The position numbers and the translations under genes were made by a program. A stretch of 59,749 nucleotides of DNA from Propionibacterium acidifaciens DSM 21887 (GTDB lineage Bacteria; Actinomycetota; Actinomycetes; Propionibacteriales; Propionibacteriaceae), in NCBI RefSeq assembly GCF_000426605.1, contig NZ_AUFR01000017.1, forward strand, positions 1 through 59,749, given 5' to 3'. This document shows positions 1 to 8,237 of this stretch, piece by piece. Under the pieces are notes generated by a model. It saw only the letters and a list, made by a program, of their open reading frames with translations, was not told where the DNA came from and did no database searches. Position 1 is the first letter of the stretch, and each line of letters opens with the position of its first letter.

Positions 1-169
1 GCGGCCCGCTGAGCGGGGCGACGCGCCCGCCGCCCCGGGCCGGGCGACCCGATCCGCCCCCGCCGGGCGTGTTGAAGCGGCTCGTCCCGCGACGGCTCCA
101 CGACAATGACGTGTGTATGTCCAGCGCCCTGACGGGCGCAGCGCACCGAGCAGCGGAGAGGACCAGCCT

Positions 170-1222
170 GTGAGCGACCAGAACGAGGGCCTGTACGACA
201 GTGTGAGCACGCCCGCCGACCAGCCCGTGCAGACTTCCGGCGTCCCGTCCCGGGCGGGCGCATCCGTTGACCCCGAGCCCCTCGGCGGCGAGCCCGTCGT
301 CGCCGAGCGGGCGGCCGTGGAGGAGCCCGACGAGCAGCTCGACGACGAGACGGCCGCGCTCGCCGAGTTCGACGAGGACACCCGTGTCGTCGGGACGTCC
401 CCCCTGGAGGACTCGGCCGTCGGCGGCGGGCCCGGGGCCCCTGTTGCGGAGGACGACCCCGAGCGGACCGCTCTTCTCGGTGCGGTCGACGATGACGCCG
501 CCGAGGACGCCGCAGCCGGGCCCGACGACGGCCTCGACGGGACGAAGGCCGACGGGACGAGGATCATCGCCCCGGGTGAGGACGCCTCCGGCAAGGACGC
601 CGAGACCCAGGCCGCCTACGAGCGCGCCGCTCGCGAGGCCGAGGTCCGTGCCCAGCAGGCCGAAGCCGCCGCCCGCGCCCGTCAGAAGGCCGAGCGCGAC
701 CGCCGTCTCGGCACCGTCGCTGCCGCCGAGGCCCCTGCTGCTGCCGAGGCCCCCGCCGCCGCGGCGCCCGCCAAGCGCACGACCGACAGGTTCGCCGGCT
801 CATTGGGCCTCGTTCTCCTGCGCATCGTCGCGGCCGCCGTCGTCGGAGTCCTCGGCTTCCAGATCGTCACCGAGACCGGCCCGGTCACCGACGCCCTCCA
901 GAGCATCGGCGTCCCGCAGGCCGACATGGTTGCGATGGGCGTCGGCATCCTCGCCCTCGTCCTCGCCGCGATGATCCTCTTCGGCCTGGGCACCCGCATC
1001 GCCGCCGTCCTGCTCGCCGCGCTGGCCGTGGCCACCCTCGTGCTCTTCCGCTGGGGCCACTTCAACCCGTTCGTCGCGGGCCGGGCCGGCTTCTCCGGCG
1101 ACTTGGAGTTCCTGCTGGCCGGCATCGGCCTGTGCCTCCTGTTCGTCGGCGCCGGCGGCTGGTCCGTCGACGCCGGGCTGCGCCGCTCGCGGGCCAGGAG
1201 GAAGGCCAGGCTCCAGGGCTGA
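170..1222 (+). CDS. DoxX-like integral membrane protein with long acidic N-terminal region
   Basis: Predicted 350-residue protein. The first ~220 residues are low-complexity, rich in Asp/Glu/Ala/Pro, with a charged Ala-Arg-Glu stretch; the last ~140 residues hold four hydrophobic segments typical of the DoxX family (GLVLLRIVAAAVVGVLGFQ, a GLGTRIAA turn, the ELEFLLAG-like stretch and a terminal GAGGWSVDAG motif). DoxX proteins are small membrane proteins of unclear chemistry, often linked to redox stress. The GTG at 170 is chosen because GGAGAGG lies 8 bases upstream; the frame stays open to a GTG at 113 without such a site. The acidic tail presumably faces the cytoplasm. Family assignment is from the membrane pattern; function is not known. 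Confidence 0.7.
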   Translation: MSDQNEGLYDSVSTPADQPVQTSGVPSRAGASVDPEPLGGEPVVAERAAVEEPDEQLDDETAALAEFDEDTRVVGTSPLEDSAVGGGPGAPVAEDDPERTALLGAVDDDAAEDAAAGPDDGLDGTKADGTRIIAPGEDASGKDAETQAAYERAAREAEVRAQQAEAAARARQKAERDRRLGTVAAAEAPAAAEAPAAAAPAKRTTDRFAGSLGLVLLRIVAAAVVGVLGFQIVTETGPVTDALQSIGVPQADMVAMGVGILALVLAAMILFGLGTRIAAVLLAALAVATLVLFRWGHFNPFVAGRAGFSGDLEFLLAGIGLCLLFVGAGGWSVDAGLRRSRARRKARLQG

Positions 1223-1594
1223 TCCCATCCCTCTCCGACGAACGGTCCCGTCCGGCGAACCGCCGGGCGGGGCCGTCGCGTTCGGGGCCGGTGTCGCTCA
1301 CCCGGCCCGACTCCCGGGCGCCCGCTGTATCGTGCTGGTCATGACGAGGACCCCGGCCGTGTGTTCCGAGCCGTTCGGGCAGCGCCATCCTCCCGTCGGC
1401 GGTGACGGCAGGCCCGTGCCCGGGAACGGGGGCCTCCGTCCCGTCGAGGGCGTTGTCGAGGCGGACACCGCCGTGCGGCGCGGCGGGTCCGCCCACGGCT
1501 CCGGCGTGCCCGCCTGCGCCGCCCCGGCCCGCTGCGAGGTGCACCGGCGCCATGGGGCCCGGTCCGCCGCCGTGACCTCGAGGAGGAATCAGTG
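1223..1594. other. gene-free stretch
   Basis: About 370 bases between the DoxX-like gene and the lipoprotein. I see no convincing coding frame, RNA or repeat; it must hold the promoter of the downstream peptidase, which has an AGGAGG ribosome site at 1581-1586. Confidence 0.4.
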
Positions 1595-3229
1595 ATGGAT
1601 GATCCCCGTCCCGGCCGCCTGGCCCTTCTGCTCGCCGTGGTCTGCGCCGTGGCACTCACCGGATGCGGACCCGACCTCCCCTCCACACTGATCCCCTCCA
1701 CGTCGACGGCTTGGAGCCCCTCGGCGGCGGACGAGGTGCTCACCGTGCCGGTCCCGTCGGCGACGTGGGACGATCTTGGGGATGCGCCCGATCGCCAGAA
1801 GCTGGACGTCGCGGGGCCGGAGGTGCCGGGGTTCACGGATGCGCCCGCCGGTCAGGGGCTGCAGCGGTACCTGAACCAGCAGGTGGACTGGGGCCGGTGC
1901 GATTCCGGTGGGGAGGGCTTCGGCTACCGGTGCGCGAGAGTCATCGTCCCGCTCGACTGGAACGACCCGGACGGGCGGGCGATCACCCTGGCGATGCGGA
2001 TGCGCCCGGCCGAGAACGGGAACTCGGACGAGACCCTCTTCGTGAACCCGGGCGGGCCGGGCGGCAGCGCCCAGGACTTCGTCGGCTCCATCGACACGAC
2101 CGGGCTCGAGGACTACACCATCGTGGGCGTCGATCCGCGGGGCTCGGGGGACTCGACGCCGGTGGTCTGCGGCGACCTGGAGCAGACGGACGCCCTGGAG
2201 GACGCGGACTGGTCGCCCGACGACCAGGCCGAGACGGATGCGCTCGTCGCGGTGAACAAGGACTTCGCGGCGCAGTGCCGCGAGCACTCGGGCGCGCTGC
2301 TCGACCACATCAGCTCCATCGAGAACGCCTACGACATGGATCTTGTCCGTGTCCTGCTCGGCCAGCGCAGGCTCAACTGGTACGGGGTCAGCTACGGCAC
2401 GTGGCTGGGTGCGGTCTACGCGGAACTGTACCCGGATCACGTCGGGCGGATGGTGCTCGATTCGGCGGTCAACGTGACGGACCGGGACAGCGTGAGTCAG
2501 GCCGATGGCTTCGAACAGGCCCTCGACGCGTTCGCGGACTGGTGCGCCGGTTCGTCGTGCGGTCTCGGCGAGGACCGGGAGGAGGTGCTCGGGGCGGTCT
2601 CGTCGCTCCTCGACGGGCTGGACGGGCGGCCGCTGGCGGTGGGCGGCCGGATGCTGACCCAGACCCTGGCGGTGAACGGCATCCTGATGTTCCTCTACCA
2701 GGACACGAGCTCCTACCCGGATCTCGCCGAGGCGATCGGGCGGGCCCGTTCGGGGGACGGGGACAATCTGCTGAGGGCCGCCGACACGATGAACGGGCGC
2801 GGTGACGGGGGGTACGAGCAGCTGGCCTACTCGTTCCCGGCGATCGGCTGCGCTGACGCGACGGACCGGGGCGTCGAGGCGGCGATCGAGGACTGGCGGG
2901 ACGACGACCATGCCGCCGCGCCGGTGCTGGGCCGGGCGATGGGGGTCGGGTTGAGTTGCCCGACCTGGGCGGCCGAGCCGGCGGCGCAGATCAGGATCAC
3001 GGCCGCGGACGCGCCGACGATCCTCATCGTCTCGAACACGGGCGATTCGGCGACCCCGCACGAGTACGCGCAGTGGATGCGCGAGCAGATGCCGACGACG
3101 GTGCTCGTGAGCCGGCAGGCGCAGGGCCACGGGGCCTACGGGGAGGGCAGCGGTTGCCTCGACGGCGCCGTGACCGGCTTCCTCGCCGACGGCGCGGTGC
3201 CCCAGGACGGTCTGGTCTGCACGGACTGA
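1595..3229 (+). CDS. secreted alpha/beta-hydrolase lipoprotein, tripeptidyl aminopeptidase (TAP) family
   Basis: About 544 residues. The N-terminus is a lipoprotein signal: positively charged start, hydrophobic core and lipobox LTGC, so the mature protein is expected to be anchored to the outer face of the membrane. The alpha/beta-hydrolase fold is shown by the oxyanion motif NPGGPGGS, the nucleophile elbow GVSYG (Ser near residue 265) and, near the C-terminus, the TAP-like block with GDSATP (Asp) and QGHGAYG (His), completing Ser-Asp-His. Known members remove tripeptides or short groups from peptide N-termini; the true substrate is unknown. Start chosen at ATG 1595 (GTG at 1592 is the alternative) 8 bases after AGGAGG. 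Stands alone; the next feature is a tRNA. Confidence 0.85.
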   Translation: MDDPRPGRLALLLAVVCAVALTGCGPDLPSTLIPSTSTAWSPSAADEVLTVPVPSATWDDLGDAPDRQKLDVAGPEVPGFTDAPAGQGLQRYLNQQVDWGRCDSGGEGFGYRCARVIVPLDWNDPDGRAITLAMRMRPAENGNSDETLFVNPGGPGGSAQDFVGSIDTTGLEDYTIVGVDPRGSGDSTPVVCGDLEQTDALEDADWSPDDQAETDALVAVNKDFAAQCREHSGALLDHISSIENAYDMDLVRVLLGQRRLNWYGVSYGTWLGAVYAELYPDHVGRMVLDSAVNVTDRDSVSQADGFEQALDAFADWCAGSSCGLGEDREEVLGAVSSLLDGLDGRPLAVGGRMLTQTLAVNGILMFLYQDTSSYPDLAEAIGRARSGDGDNLLRAADTMNGRGDGGYEQLAYSFPAIGCADATDRGVEAAIEDWRDDDHAAAPVLGRAMGVGLSCPTWAAEPAAQIRITAADAPTILIVSNTGDSATPHEYAQWMREQMPTTVLVSRQAQGHGAYGEGSGCLDGAVTGFLADGAVPQDGLVCTD

Positions 3230-3352
3230 ACCATCCGCCGGGGCCCGGTCGTCGCATCCACGGCGCCGCGCCGGCGGGACCCGTCCGGCCGGGGATTCGC
3301 CCCCGGACCGATCCACCCGGTATAGTGAACCCGCCGTCCGACGGGACGGCGC

Positions 3353-3428
3353 GCCAACTTAGCTCAGTCGGTAGAGCGACGCTCTCGTAAAGCGTAGGTC
3401 GCGGGTTCGATTCCCGCAGTTGGCTCCA
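3353..3428 (+). tRNA. tRNA-Thr (anticodon CGT)
   Basis: A complete 76-nt cloverleaf. Acceptor arms GCCAACT and AGTTGGC pair perfectly; the D arm contains AGCTCAGTCGGTAGAGC; the anticodon stem ACGCT/AGCGT closes loop CTCGTAA with anticodon CGT at 3386-3388 (reads ACG, Thr); the T arm has GGTTCGATTCC. Discriminator T at 3425 and an encoded CCA at 3426-3428. Its 3' end takes part in a tandem duplication. Confidence 0.96.
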
Positions 3429-3464
3429 GCGCGCAGTGGGCAGTTGACTCCAGCGCGCAGTGGG
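3417..3464 (+). repeat. 24-bp tandem duplication of the tRNA 3' end
   Basis: Positions 3417-3440 and 3441-3464 are the same 24-mer with one mismatch (GGC versus GAC after CAGTT). The first copy contains the last 12 bases of tRNA-Thr including CCA. Tandem slippage or the scar of a site-specific integration/excision event are both possible; no integrase is visible here. Confidence 0.85.
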
Positions 3465-3488
3465 AGGGCCGCCGAGCGGCCCTCCCAC
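3460..3488 (+). terminator. hairpin terminator after tRNA-Thr
   Basis: GGGAGGGCCGC, loop CGA, GCGGCCCTCCC form an 11-bp perfect stem that can extend two more pairs. No U-run follows, as usual in this phylum. It lies between the tRNA and the converging LacI gene and may serve both. Confidence 0.7.
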
Positions 3489-3539
3489 TCGTGCCTCCCG
3501 GCCCGTGCGCGCGCCGGGCCCCTCCGTCGGCGCTCGCCC

Positions 3540-4562
3540 TCAGCGCCGGTGCGGCGTCGTCGTGCTGCCCCGCACCACGAGAGGAGCCGGCACGAGGATG
3601 CCGCGGGGCTCGTCGGGCTCGCCTCGCAGCTGGGGCAGCAGGGCCGCCACGAGCTCGGTGCCGATCGTCGCGAAGTCCTGCGCGACCGTCGTGAGCGGCG
3701 GCCACATCCACTCGGCCATGATGTCGTCGAAGCCGACCACCGAGATGTCCTCGGGGATGCTCCGCCCCTCCTCGTGGCAGGCCCGGATGAAGCCGAGCGC
3801 CATCTCGTCGTTGGCGCAGAAGACGGCCGTCACGTCCGGGTCCTCGAGCAGCCGACGCCCCGCCTCGTAGCCGGACCGCGGCGACCAGTCGCCGCGCACG
3901 AGCGGGGGCACGGCCCGGCCCTCCTCCCACAGGGTCGCGATCCACGCCTGCTCGCGGGCGCGGGCCTGCACCGAGGACGATGGGCCGGCGATGTGGTGCA
4001 CCGTCTCGTGGCCGAGGCCGAGCAGATGGTGCACCGCGTCGCGGGCGCCGTTCGTCTGGTCGGTACCGACGGCCGTGTGCCGGTCCGTGTAGCGGAAGTC
4101 GCCCACGACGAGGGGGATGCCGTCGGGCAGCTGCACCGGCGTGGCGCTCGGCGTCTCCAGGCGCAGCACGACGACCCCGTCGACCGCCTGCGACAGGGAG
4201 TTGAGCGCCCGGGTGAAGTCGACCGCGCTGTTCGAGGGCGCGTCGACGAGCAGGATGCCGAAGCCCTCGTCCCGCAACGCCGTCGTCACGGCGTCGATGA
4301 TGTGGGCCTCCCCGGTCCTGGCCAGCTTGTGCCCGATGACGCCGACGGTGTTGAAGGCGCCGCTGCGCAGCGCCTGGGCCGCCCGGTTCGGCGCGTAACC
4401 GAGCTGGCGCATCGCCTCGCGGACCCTCCTGGTCGTCTCGGGCCTGACCGTGCCCTCCTCGCGCGCGACGCGCGAGACCGTCTGCGCGGACACCCCCGCC
4501 AGGCGCGCAACATCCTGCATGGACGCCCGGGGGCGCCGACTCACCTGACTTCGTTCAGACAC
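3540..4562 (-). CDS. LacI-family transcriptional regulator of the galactose locus
   Basis: 340 residues. The N-terminal helix-turn-helix begins MQDVARLAGVSAQTVSRV with the hinge region NRAAQALRSG, followed by a periplasmic-binding-like sensor domain (VVGFDDI and CANDEMALGF are the usual core motifs). It is the last gene of the galK operon and its start overlaps the end of galM by 22 bases; the internal ATG at 4520 would start exactly at the HTH and is possible. Inference: it binds the two identical LacI-type palindromes between galK and the symporter gene and responds to galactose or a derivative. Confidence 0.9.
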   Translation of the reverse strand: MSERSQVSRRPRASMQDVARLAGVSAQTVSRVAREEGTVRPETTRRVREAMRQLGYAPNRAAQALRSGAFNTVGVIGHKLARTGEAHIIDAVTTALRDEGFGILLVDAPSNSAVDFTRALNSLSQAVDGVVVLRLETPSATPVQLPDGIPLVVGDFRYTDRHTAVGTDQTNGARDAVHHLLGLGHETVHHIAGPSSSVQARAREQAWIATLWEEGRAVPPLVRGDWSPRSGYEAGRRLLEDPDVTAVFCANDEMALGFIRACHEEGRSIPEDISVVGFDDIMAEWMWPPLTTVAQDFATIGTELVAALLPQLRGEPDEPRGILVPAPLVVRGSTTTPHRR

Positions 4563-5479
4563 AGTCCCCAGGATACGGTCCGACTTCGCCCCGGGTGGAG
4601 TCTCATCAGATGATCACCGCTTGCCAGCGCGTTCGCCGGGCACGACATGGGTTCGGCGGCGACACCGGCCCGCTCCAACGGCCCCAGGTCGGGGAAGTCG
4701 CCGGTGCAGATCTGCCAGAAGTCCAGCGGGGCCCGGGACCAGGCGGCGGCGGTGAGGCCGTCCGGCGAGGCGAGCCGCACCCAGGAGCGGCCGTCCTGTC
4801 CGCGGACGGCCTCGGCGAAGCCGTCGTCCAGTCGTGCCGCGCCGACGGGCCGGGGGCGCGTGGAGTAGTCCAGCTCCGGCGGAACCGGCCGGACGCCCGC
4901 CGGCAGCAGCCTGTCGTCGGTCTCGACCCAGGCGGCCGCATCGACGCTCAGCAGGCAGTCGTCGACGCGCTCGGCGCCCGGCGACAGCCAGGGGTGGAAG
5001 CCGATCCCGAACGGCGCGTCCGTTCCGCCCCTGTTCGTCGCGGTCGCCGTGATCGTCAGGCCGTCCGGGCCGAGCGCGTAGCGGACCTCCAGGCGGATCG
5101 TGAACGGGTAGCCGGGCAGCCCGTCGAGCAGCACCGACGCGGTGACGGACGCCCCGTCCGAGGCCAGTCGCCAGCGCAGCTCGTGCGTGAAGCCGTGGTT
5201 CGCGTTGTCGCGCCCCGGCTCGTTGACCGGTACCCGGTGCTCCACGCCGTCGAAGACGTAGCGCCCGCCGTCCAGCCGGTTCGGCCACGGGGCCAGGACG
5301 GCGCCGTGCATGCCCGGCGTGGGCGCCCCCGGGGCGAAGGGGACGACGACGTCGCGCCCGCCCACCCGGTAGCTGCGCAGCGCCCCTCCGGACGCCGTGA
5401 CGACGATGCTCTGGCCCTCCCGCGTCAGGGCCAGCTCGTCGCCGGATGTCCCGGCGCCCGTGCCCCGCCCGCCGTTCAC
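4541..5479 (-). CDS. galM: aldose 1-epimerase (galactose mutarotase)
   Basis: 312 residues. Interconverts beta- and alpha-galactose, giving galactokinase its preferred anomer. Family marks are WPNRLDGGRYVFDG near the N-terminus, NHGFTHELRW with the active-site His, GIGFHPWL with the second conserved His, and the DFWQICTGDFP block near the C-terminus, as in GalM-like actinobacterial epimerases. The GTG start overlaps the stop codon of the upstream uridylyltransferase (GTGA), so the two are translationally coupled. The frame is open further upstream but only as an antisense-frame shadow of the uridylyltransferase. Confidence 0.88.
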   Translation of the reverse strand: MNGGRGTGAGTSGDELALTREGQSIVVTASGGALRSYRVGGRDVVVPFAPGAPTPGMHGAVLAPWPNRLDGGRYVFDGVEHRVPVNEPGRDNANHGFTHELRWRLASDGASVTASVLLDGLPGYPFTIRLEVRYALGPDGLTITATATNRGGTDAPFGIGFHPWLSPGAERVDDCLLSVDAAAWVETDDRLLPAGVRPVPPELDYSTRPRPVGAARLDDGFAEAVRGQDGRSWVRLASPDGLTAAAWSRAPLDFWQICTGDFPDLGPLERAGVAAEPMSCPANALASGDHLMRLHPGRSRTVSWGLCLNEVR

Positions 5480-6855
5480 AGCCGTGCCCCGTCCTCGACG
5501 CGCATCGGCCGCTCGGTCGGCCCCAGCACCGCGTCGCCGTGGACGACGACGCCCGAGCCGAAGGTCCAGTCGCCCTGCACCGTGAGGCTCGAGGCCTCCC
5601 GCAGGGACGGCACCCCGGCCGGGAAGCGGGCCTCGAAGTCGGCGATCCGCTTGTAGTGCTCCGGGTCGAGGCGCACCAGCGGGATGCCCCCGGTGGTGCG
5701 GCGGAGGCGGCTGTCGGCGTCCAGCTCGTAGACGTCCGAGCGCAGCAGCGCGAGGTCGTCGGTGGTCTTGACCGGAAGGAAGCGCTCGCGCGGCACGAGC
5801 ACCGGGCGGGCCCCGTCGAAGAGCTCGACGATCGCCCCGAGGGCCGACTCGATCTGGAAGACCTCGGGCGACGAGGGGTCCGAGGGGTCGACGTGCTTGC
5901 GGTTGCGGATGAGCGGCAGCCCCGGCGGGCCGCCGCGGACGGCCAGCGCGTCGCGCAGCGCCACCAGGTCGAACCACAGGTTGTTCGTGTGGAAGAAGCG
6001 GTGCCGGTGCTCGTCGGTGAACCAGCGCATGTCCTCGTCGGGGGTCTGCGCCGTGTCGCGCAGGATCATCCGTCCGTCGCTGCGCCGGACGGCCAGGTGG
6101 CCGCCCTTGCGGTCGGCCGGGGTGCGCAGGCAGACCTCGGGGGAGTACGGCGCGCCCGAGGCGGCGAACCAGGCCGCCAGTCGCCCGTCGGGGGCGGCCC
6201 CCAGGTTGTCGGCGTTCGAGGTGTTCATGTAGCGGTAGCCGCGGGCGATGAGCTCGTCGAGGATGCCCGTGGTCTGGAGGGCCACGTAGATGTCGCCGTG
6301 GCCCGGCGGGCACCACTCGAGCCCGGGGTCGGACGGCCAGTCGACCGGCTCCAGCGTCTCGACGAGAAGCTTCGGCTCGCGGTGCTGGCAGAAGTCGGAC
6401 GGGATGCCGTCGGGGTTCAGCGGCGGATGGCCGGCCAGCAGCGCGAGGCTGTCGTCCCTGGTGCGGAACGAGTTCATGAGGATGAGCGGGGCCTGCACCC
6501 CGGTCGCCGCGCGCACGGCCTGCAGCTGACGGACGATGATGTCGAGGAAGCACAGCCCCTCGCGCACCGGCAGCAGCGACTTGGCCCGGTCCATGCCCAT
6601 CGAGGTGCCCAGGCCGCCGTTGAGCTTGACGAAGACGGTGCGGCGCAGCGCCTGCGCCTGCTCCTCGGCCCCGAACCGTGCGTCGGCGAGGTCGTCGACC
6701 TGTGTGATCGGCGTGATGGACTCCTCGGGGATGAGCCCCGTGCGCCCCTGCTCGAGCTGGTGGTAGTAGTCGGCGAAGACGTCGATCGCCAGCTGCGGCA
6801 TGCCGGCGTCCCTCATCCGCGCGGTGGCGCGCTCCAGACCCGTGGCGCTCATCAC
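5476..6855 (-). CDS. UDPGP-type UTP--hexose-1-phosphate uridylyltransferase
   Basis: 459 residues. Belongs to the eukaryote-like UDP-glucose pyrophosphorylase family, shown by the nucleotide-binding motif KLNGGLGTSMG (around residue 70), the uridine-site LPPGHGD-like segment CPPGHGDIY, NTNNLWFDL and the C-terminal beta-helix. It makes UDP-sugar and pyrophosphate from UTP and sugar 1-phosphate. In bifidobacteria, relatives of this type accept galactose 1-phosphate and replace GalT. Here it sits between galK and galM with ATGA-type overlaps on both sides, and no galT is present, so a role as a galactose-1-phosphate/UTP transferase is a reasonable inference. A housekeeping UDP-glucose role cannot be excluded. 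Confidence 0.88.
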   Translation of the reverse strand: MMSATGLERATARMRDAGMPQLAIDVFADYYHQLEQGRTGLIPEESITPITQVDDLADARFGAEEQAQALRRTVFVKLNGGLGTSMGMDRAKSLLPVREGLCFLDIIVRQLQAVRAATGVQAPLILMNSFRTRDDSLALLAGHPPLNPDGIPSDFCQHREPKLLVETLEPVDWPSDPGLEWCPPGHGDIYVALQTTGILDELIARGYRYMNTSNADNLGAAPDGRLAAWFAASGAPYSPEVCLRTPADRKGGHLAVRRSDGRMILRDTAQTPDEDMRWFTDEHRHRFFHTNNLWFDLVALRDALAVRGGPPGLPLIRNRKHVDPSDPSSPEVFQIESALGAIVELFDGARPVLVPRERFLPVKTTDDLALLRSDVYELDADSRLRRTTGGIPLVRLDPEHYKRIADFEARFPAGVPSLREASSLTVQGDWTFGSGVVVHGDAVLGPTERPMRVEDGARL

Positions 6856-8033
6856 CGCACCCTCCGTCCGGCCTCGGCGGCGACCGCCGGGATGAACCGC
6901 GGCGGGCCCCAGCCGTGCTCGGCGTAGGCCTCCTCGACGGCCCGCTCCACCCGGCCGACGAGCCCGGCGGGCACGAGCGCGATGGCCGAGCCGCCGAAGC
7001 CGCCGCCGGTCATCCTCGCGCCGAGCGCCCCGGCGGCGCGGGCGGTGTCGACGGCGCCGTCGAGCTCGGGGCAGCTGACCTCGTAGTCGTCGCGCAGCGA
7101 CGCGTGCGAGGCGTCCATGAGGGGGCCGATCCGGTCGTAGTCCCCGGCGCGCAGCAGCGCGACGAAGGCGTCGACCCGCTCGATCTCGGTGACGACGTGA
7201 CGCACCCGCTTGAGCTCCACGGGGTCGTCGAGGCGCTCCAGCAGGGCGTGCGGGTCGGCGATCCGTCCGAGCAGATCCACGCCCTCGCGGGCGGCGACCC
7301 GCTCGCAGGCGGCGCGGCGGGCCGCGTACTGGCCGTCGACGAGGGCGTGCTTGGCGCGGGTGTCGATGACGAGCAGGCAGAGACCCCGGTCCGACAGGTC
7401 GAAGGGGACGAGCTCGGTGGATCCGTCGAGCGTGTTGAGCACCAGGGCGCGCCCGGCGTCCGCCAGCAGCGAGGCCGACTGGTCCATCGAGCCGGTGGGG
7501 GCCCCGACGACCTCGTTCTCGGCCCGCTGGCAGACGCCCACGAGCTCACGGCGCCCGACCGGCAGGCCGAGGACCTCGACGAGGGCCAGCCCGACCGCGC
7601 ACTCGATGGCCGCGGACGAGGAGAGCCCGGCGCTCGTCGGCACGCACGAGACGATCGCCGCGTCGACGCCGGTCAGCGCGTGCCCGGCCCGGGACAGCAC
7701 CCAGGCGGCGCCGAGGGCGTAGCTCACCCAGGTCGGTTGCCCGCCGCCGGGCATGACGTCGGCCAGGGCGCCGGTCCACAGCCCCGGTTCGGCGCCGTCC
7801 GAGGTGATGCGCACCCTGCCGTCCTCGCGCGGGCTCAGCGCCACGTAGGTGGCGTGCGGCAGGGCGATCGGCACGGACGAGCCCCCGTTGTAGTCGAGGT
7901 GCTCGCCGATGAGGTTGACGCGCCCCGGCGAGGCCCACACGCCGGTGGGCTCCGCCCCGAAGGCGGTGGTGAACAGCTCCGCGGCCCGGGCGGCCCCGAC
8001 GGCCTCGGGCCAGGAAGAGATCTCGTACGTCAT
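6852..8033 (-). CDS. galK: galactokinase
   Basis: 393 residues, normal length for GalK. Phosphorylates galactose at C1 with ATP. All GHMP-kinase signatures are present: the galactose-binding motif PGRVNLIGEHLDYNGG near residue 40, the ATP loop VPTSAGLSSSAAIECA near residue 135, and the C-terminal MTGGGFGGSAIAL. First gene of the minus-strand galactose operon; AAGGAGA lies just upstream of ATG 8033. Its stop overlaps the next start (ATGA). Divergent from the symporter gene. Confidence 0.96.
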   Translation of the reverse strand: MTYEISSWPEAVGAARAAELFTTAFGAEPTGVWASPGRVNLIGEHLDYNGGSSVPIALPHATYVALSPREDGRVRITSDGAEPGLWTGALADVMPGGGQPTWVSYALGAAWVLSRAGHALTGVDAAIVSCVPTSAGLSSSAAIECAVGLALVEVLGLPVGRRELVGVCQRAENEVVGAPTGSMDQSASLLADAGRALVLNTLDGSTELVPFDLSDRGLCLLVIDTRAKHALVDGQYAARRAACERVAAREGVDLLGRIADPHALLERLDDPVELKRVRHVVTEIERVDAFVALLRAGDYDRIGPLMDASHASLRDDYEVSCPELDGAVDTARAAGALGARMTGGGFGGSAIALVPAGLVGRVERAVEEAYAEHGWGPPRFIPAVAAEAGRRVR

Positions 8034-8237
8034 CGTTCGTCTCCTTCATGCGGGACCGCTCTGGCCCGCACGTCAATATGGTGACGTAAACACCTGTTGT
8101 ACGCAAGTGGCTCCTCGGGTTGACAATGATCCGTCATTTCGCGCAGACTGAGATGGAACACGAATGGTGACGTAAACATTCGGGGCCCGCCACGGAGGCC
8201 GGTCCCGTGTCACCCGCGAGAGAGGACATCAAGGACG
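8034..8237. promoter_or_regulatory. divergent galactose control region with twin LacI-type operators
   Basis: The 15-mer ATGGTGACGTAAACA occurs twice, at 8078-8092 and 8164-8178. The inner 14 bases TGGTGACGTAAACA differ at two places from the perfect LacI-type palindrome TGTTTACGTAAACA with its central CG. A TTGACA at 8120-8125 with CAGACT at 8144-8149 (18-base spacer) is a plausible promoter for the symporter, placing the second operator just after the start point; the first operator lies over the galK promoter side. Repression of both directions by the LacI protein encoded at the end of the operon is inferred. Confidence 0.75.

Noticed and set aside
1589-3316. 575-codon minus-strand ORF opposite the lipoprotein peptidase
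   Set aside because: Shadow frame; the plus-strand gene has a signal peptide, lipobox and full catalytic triad.
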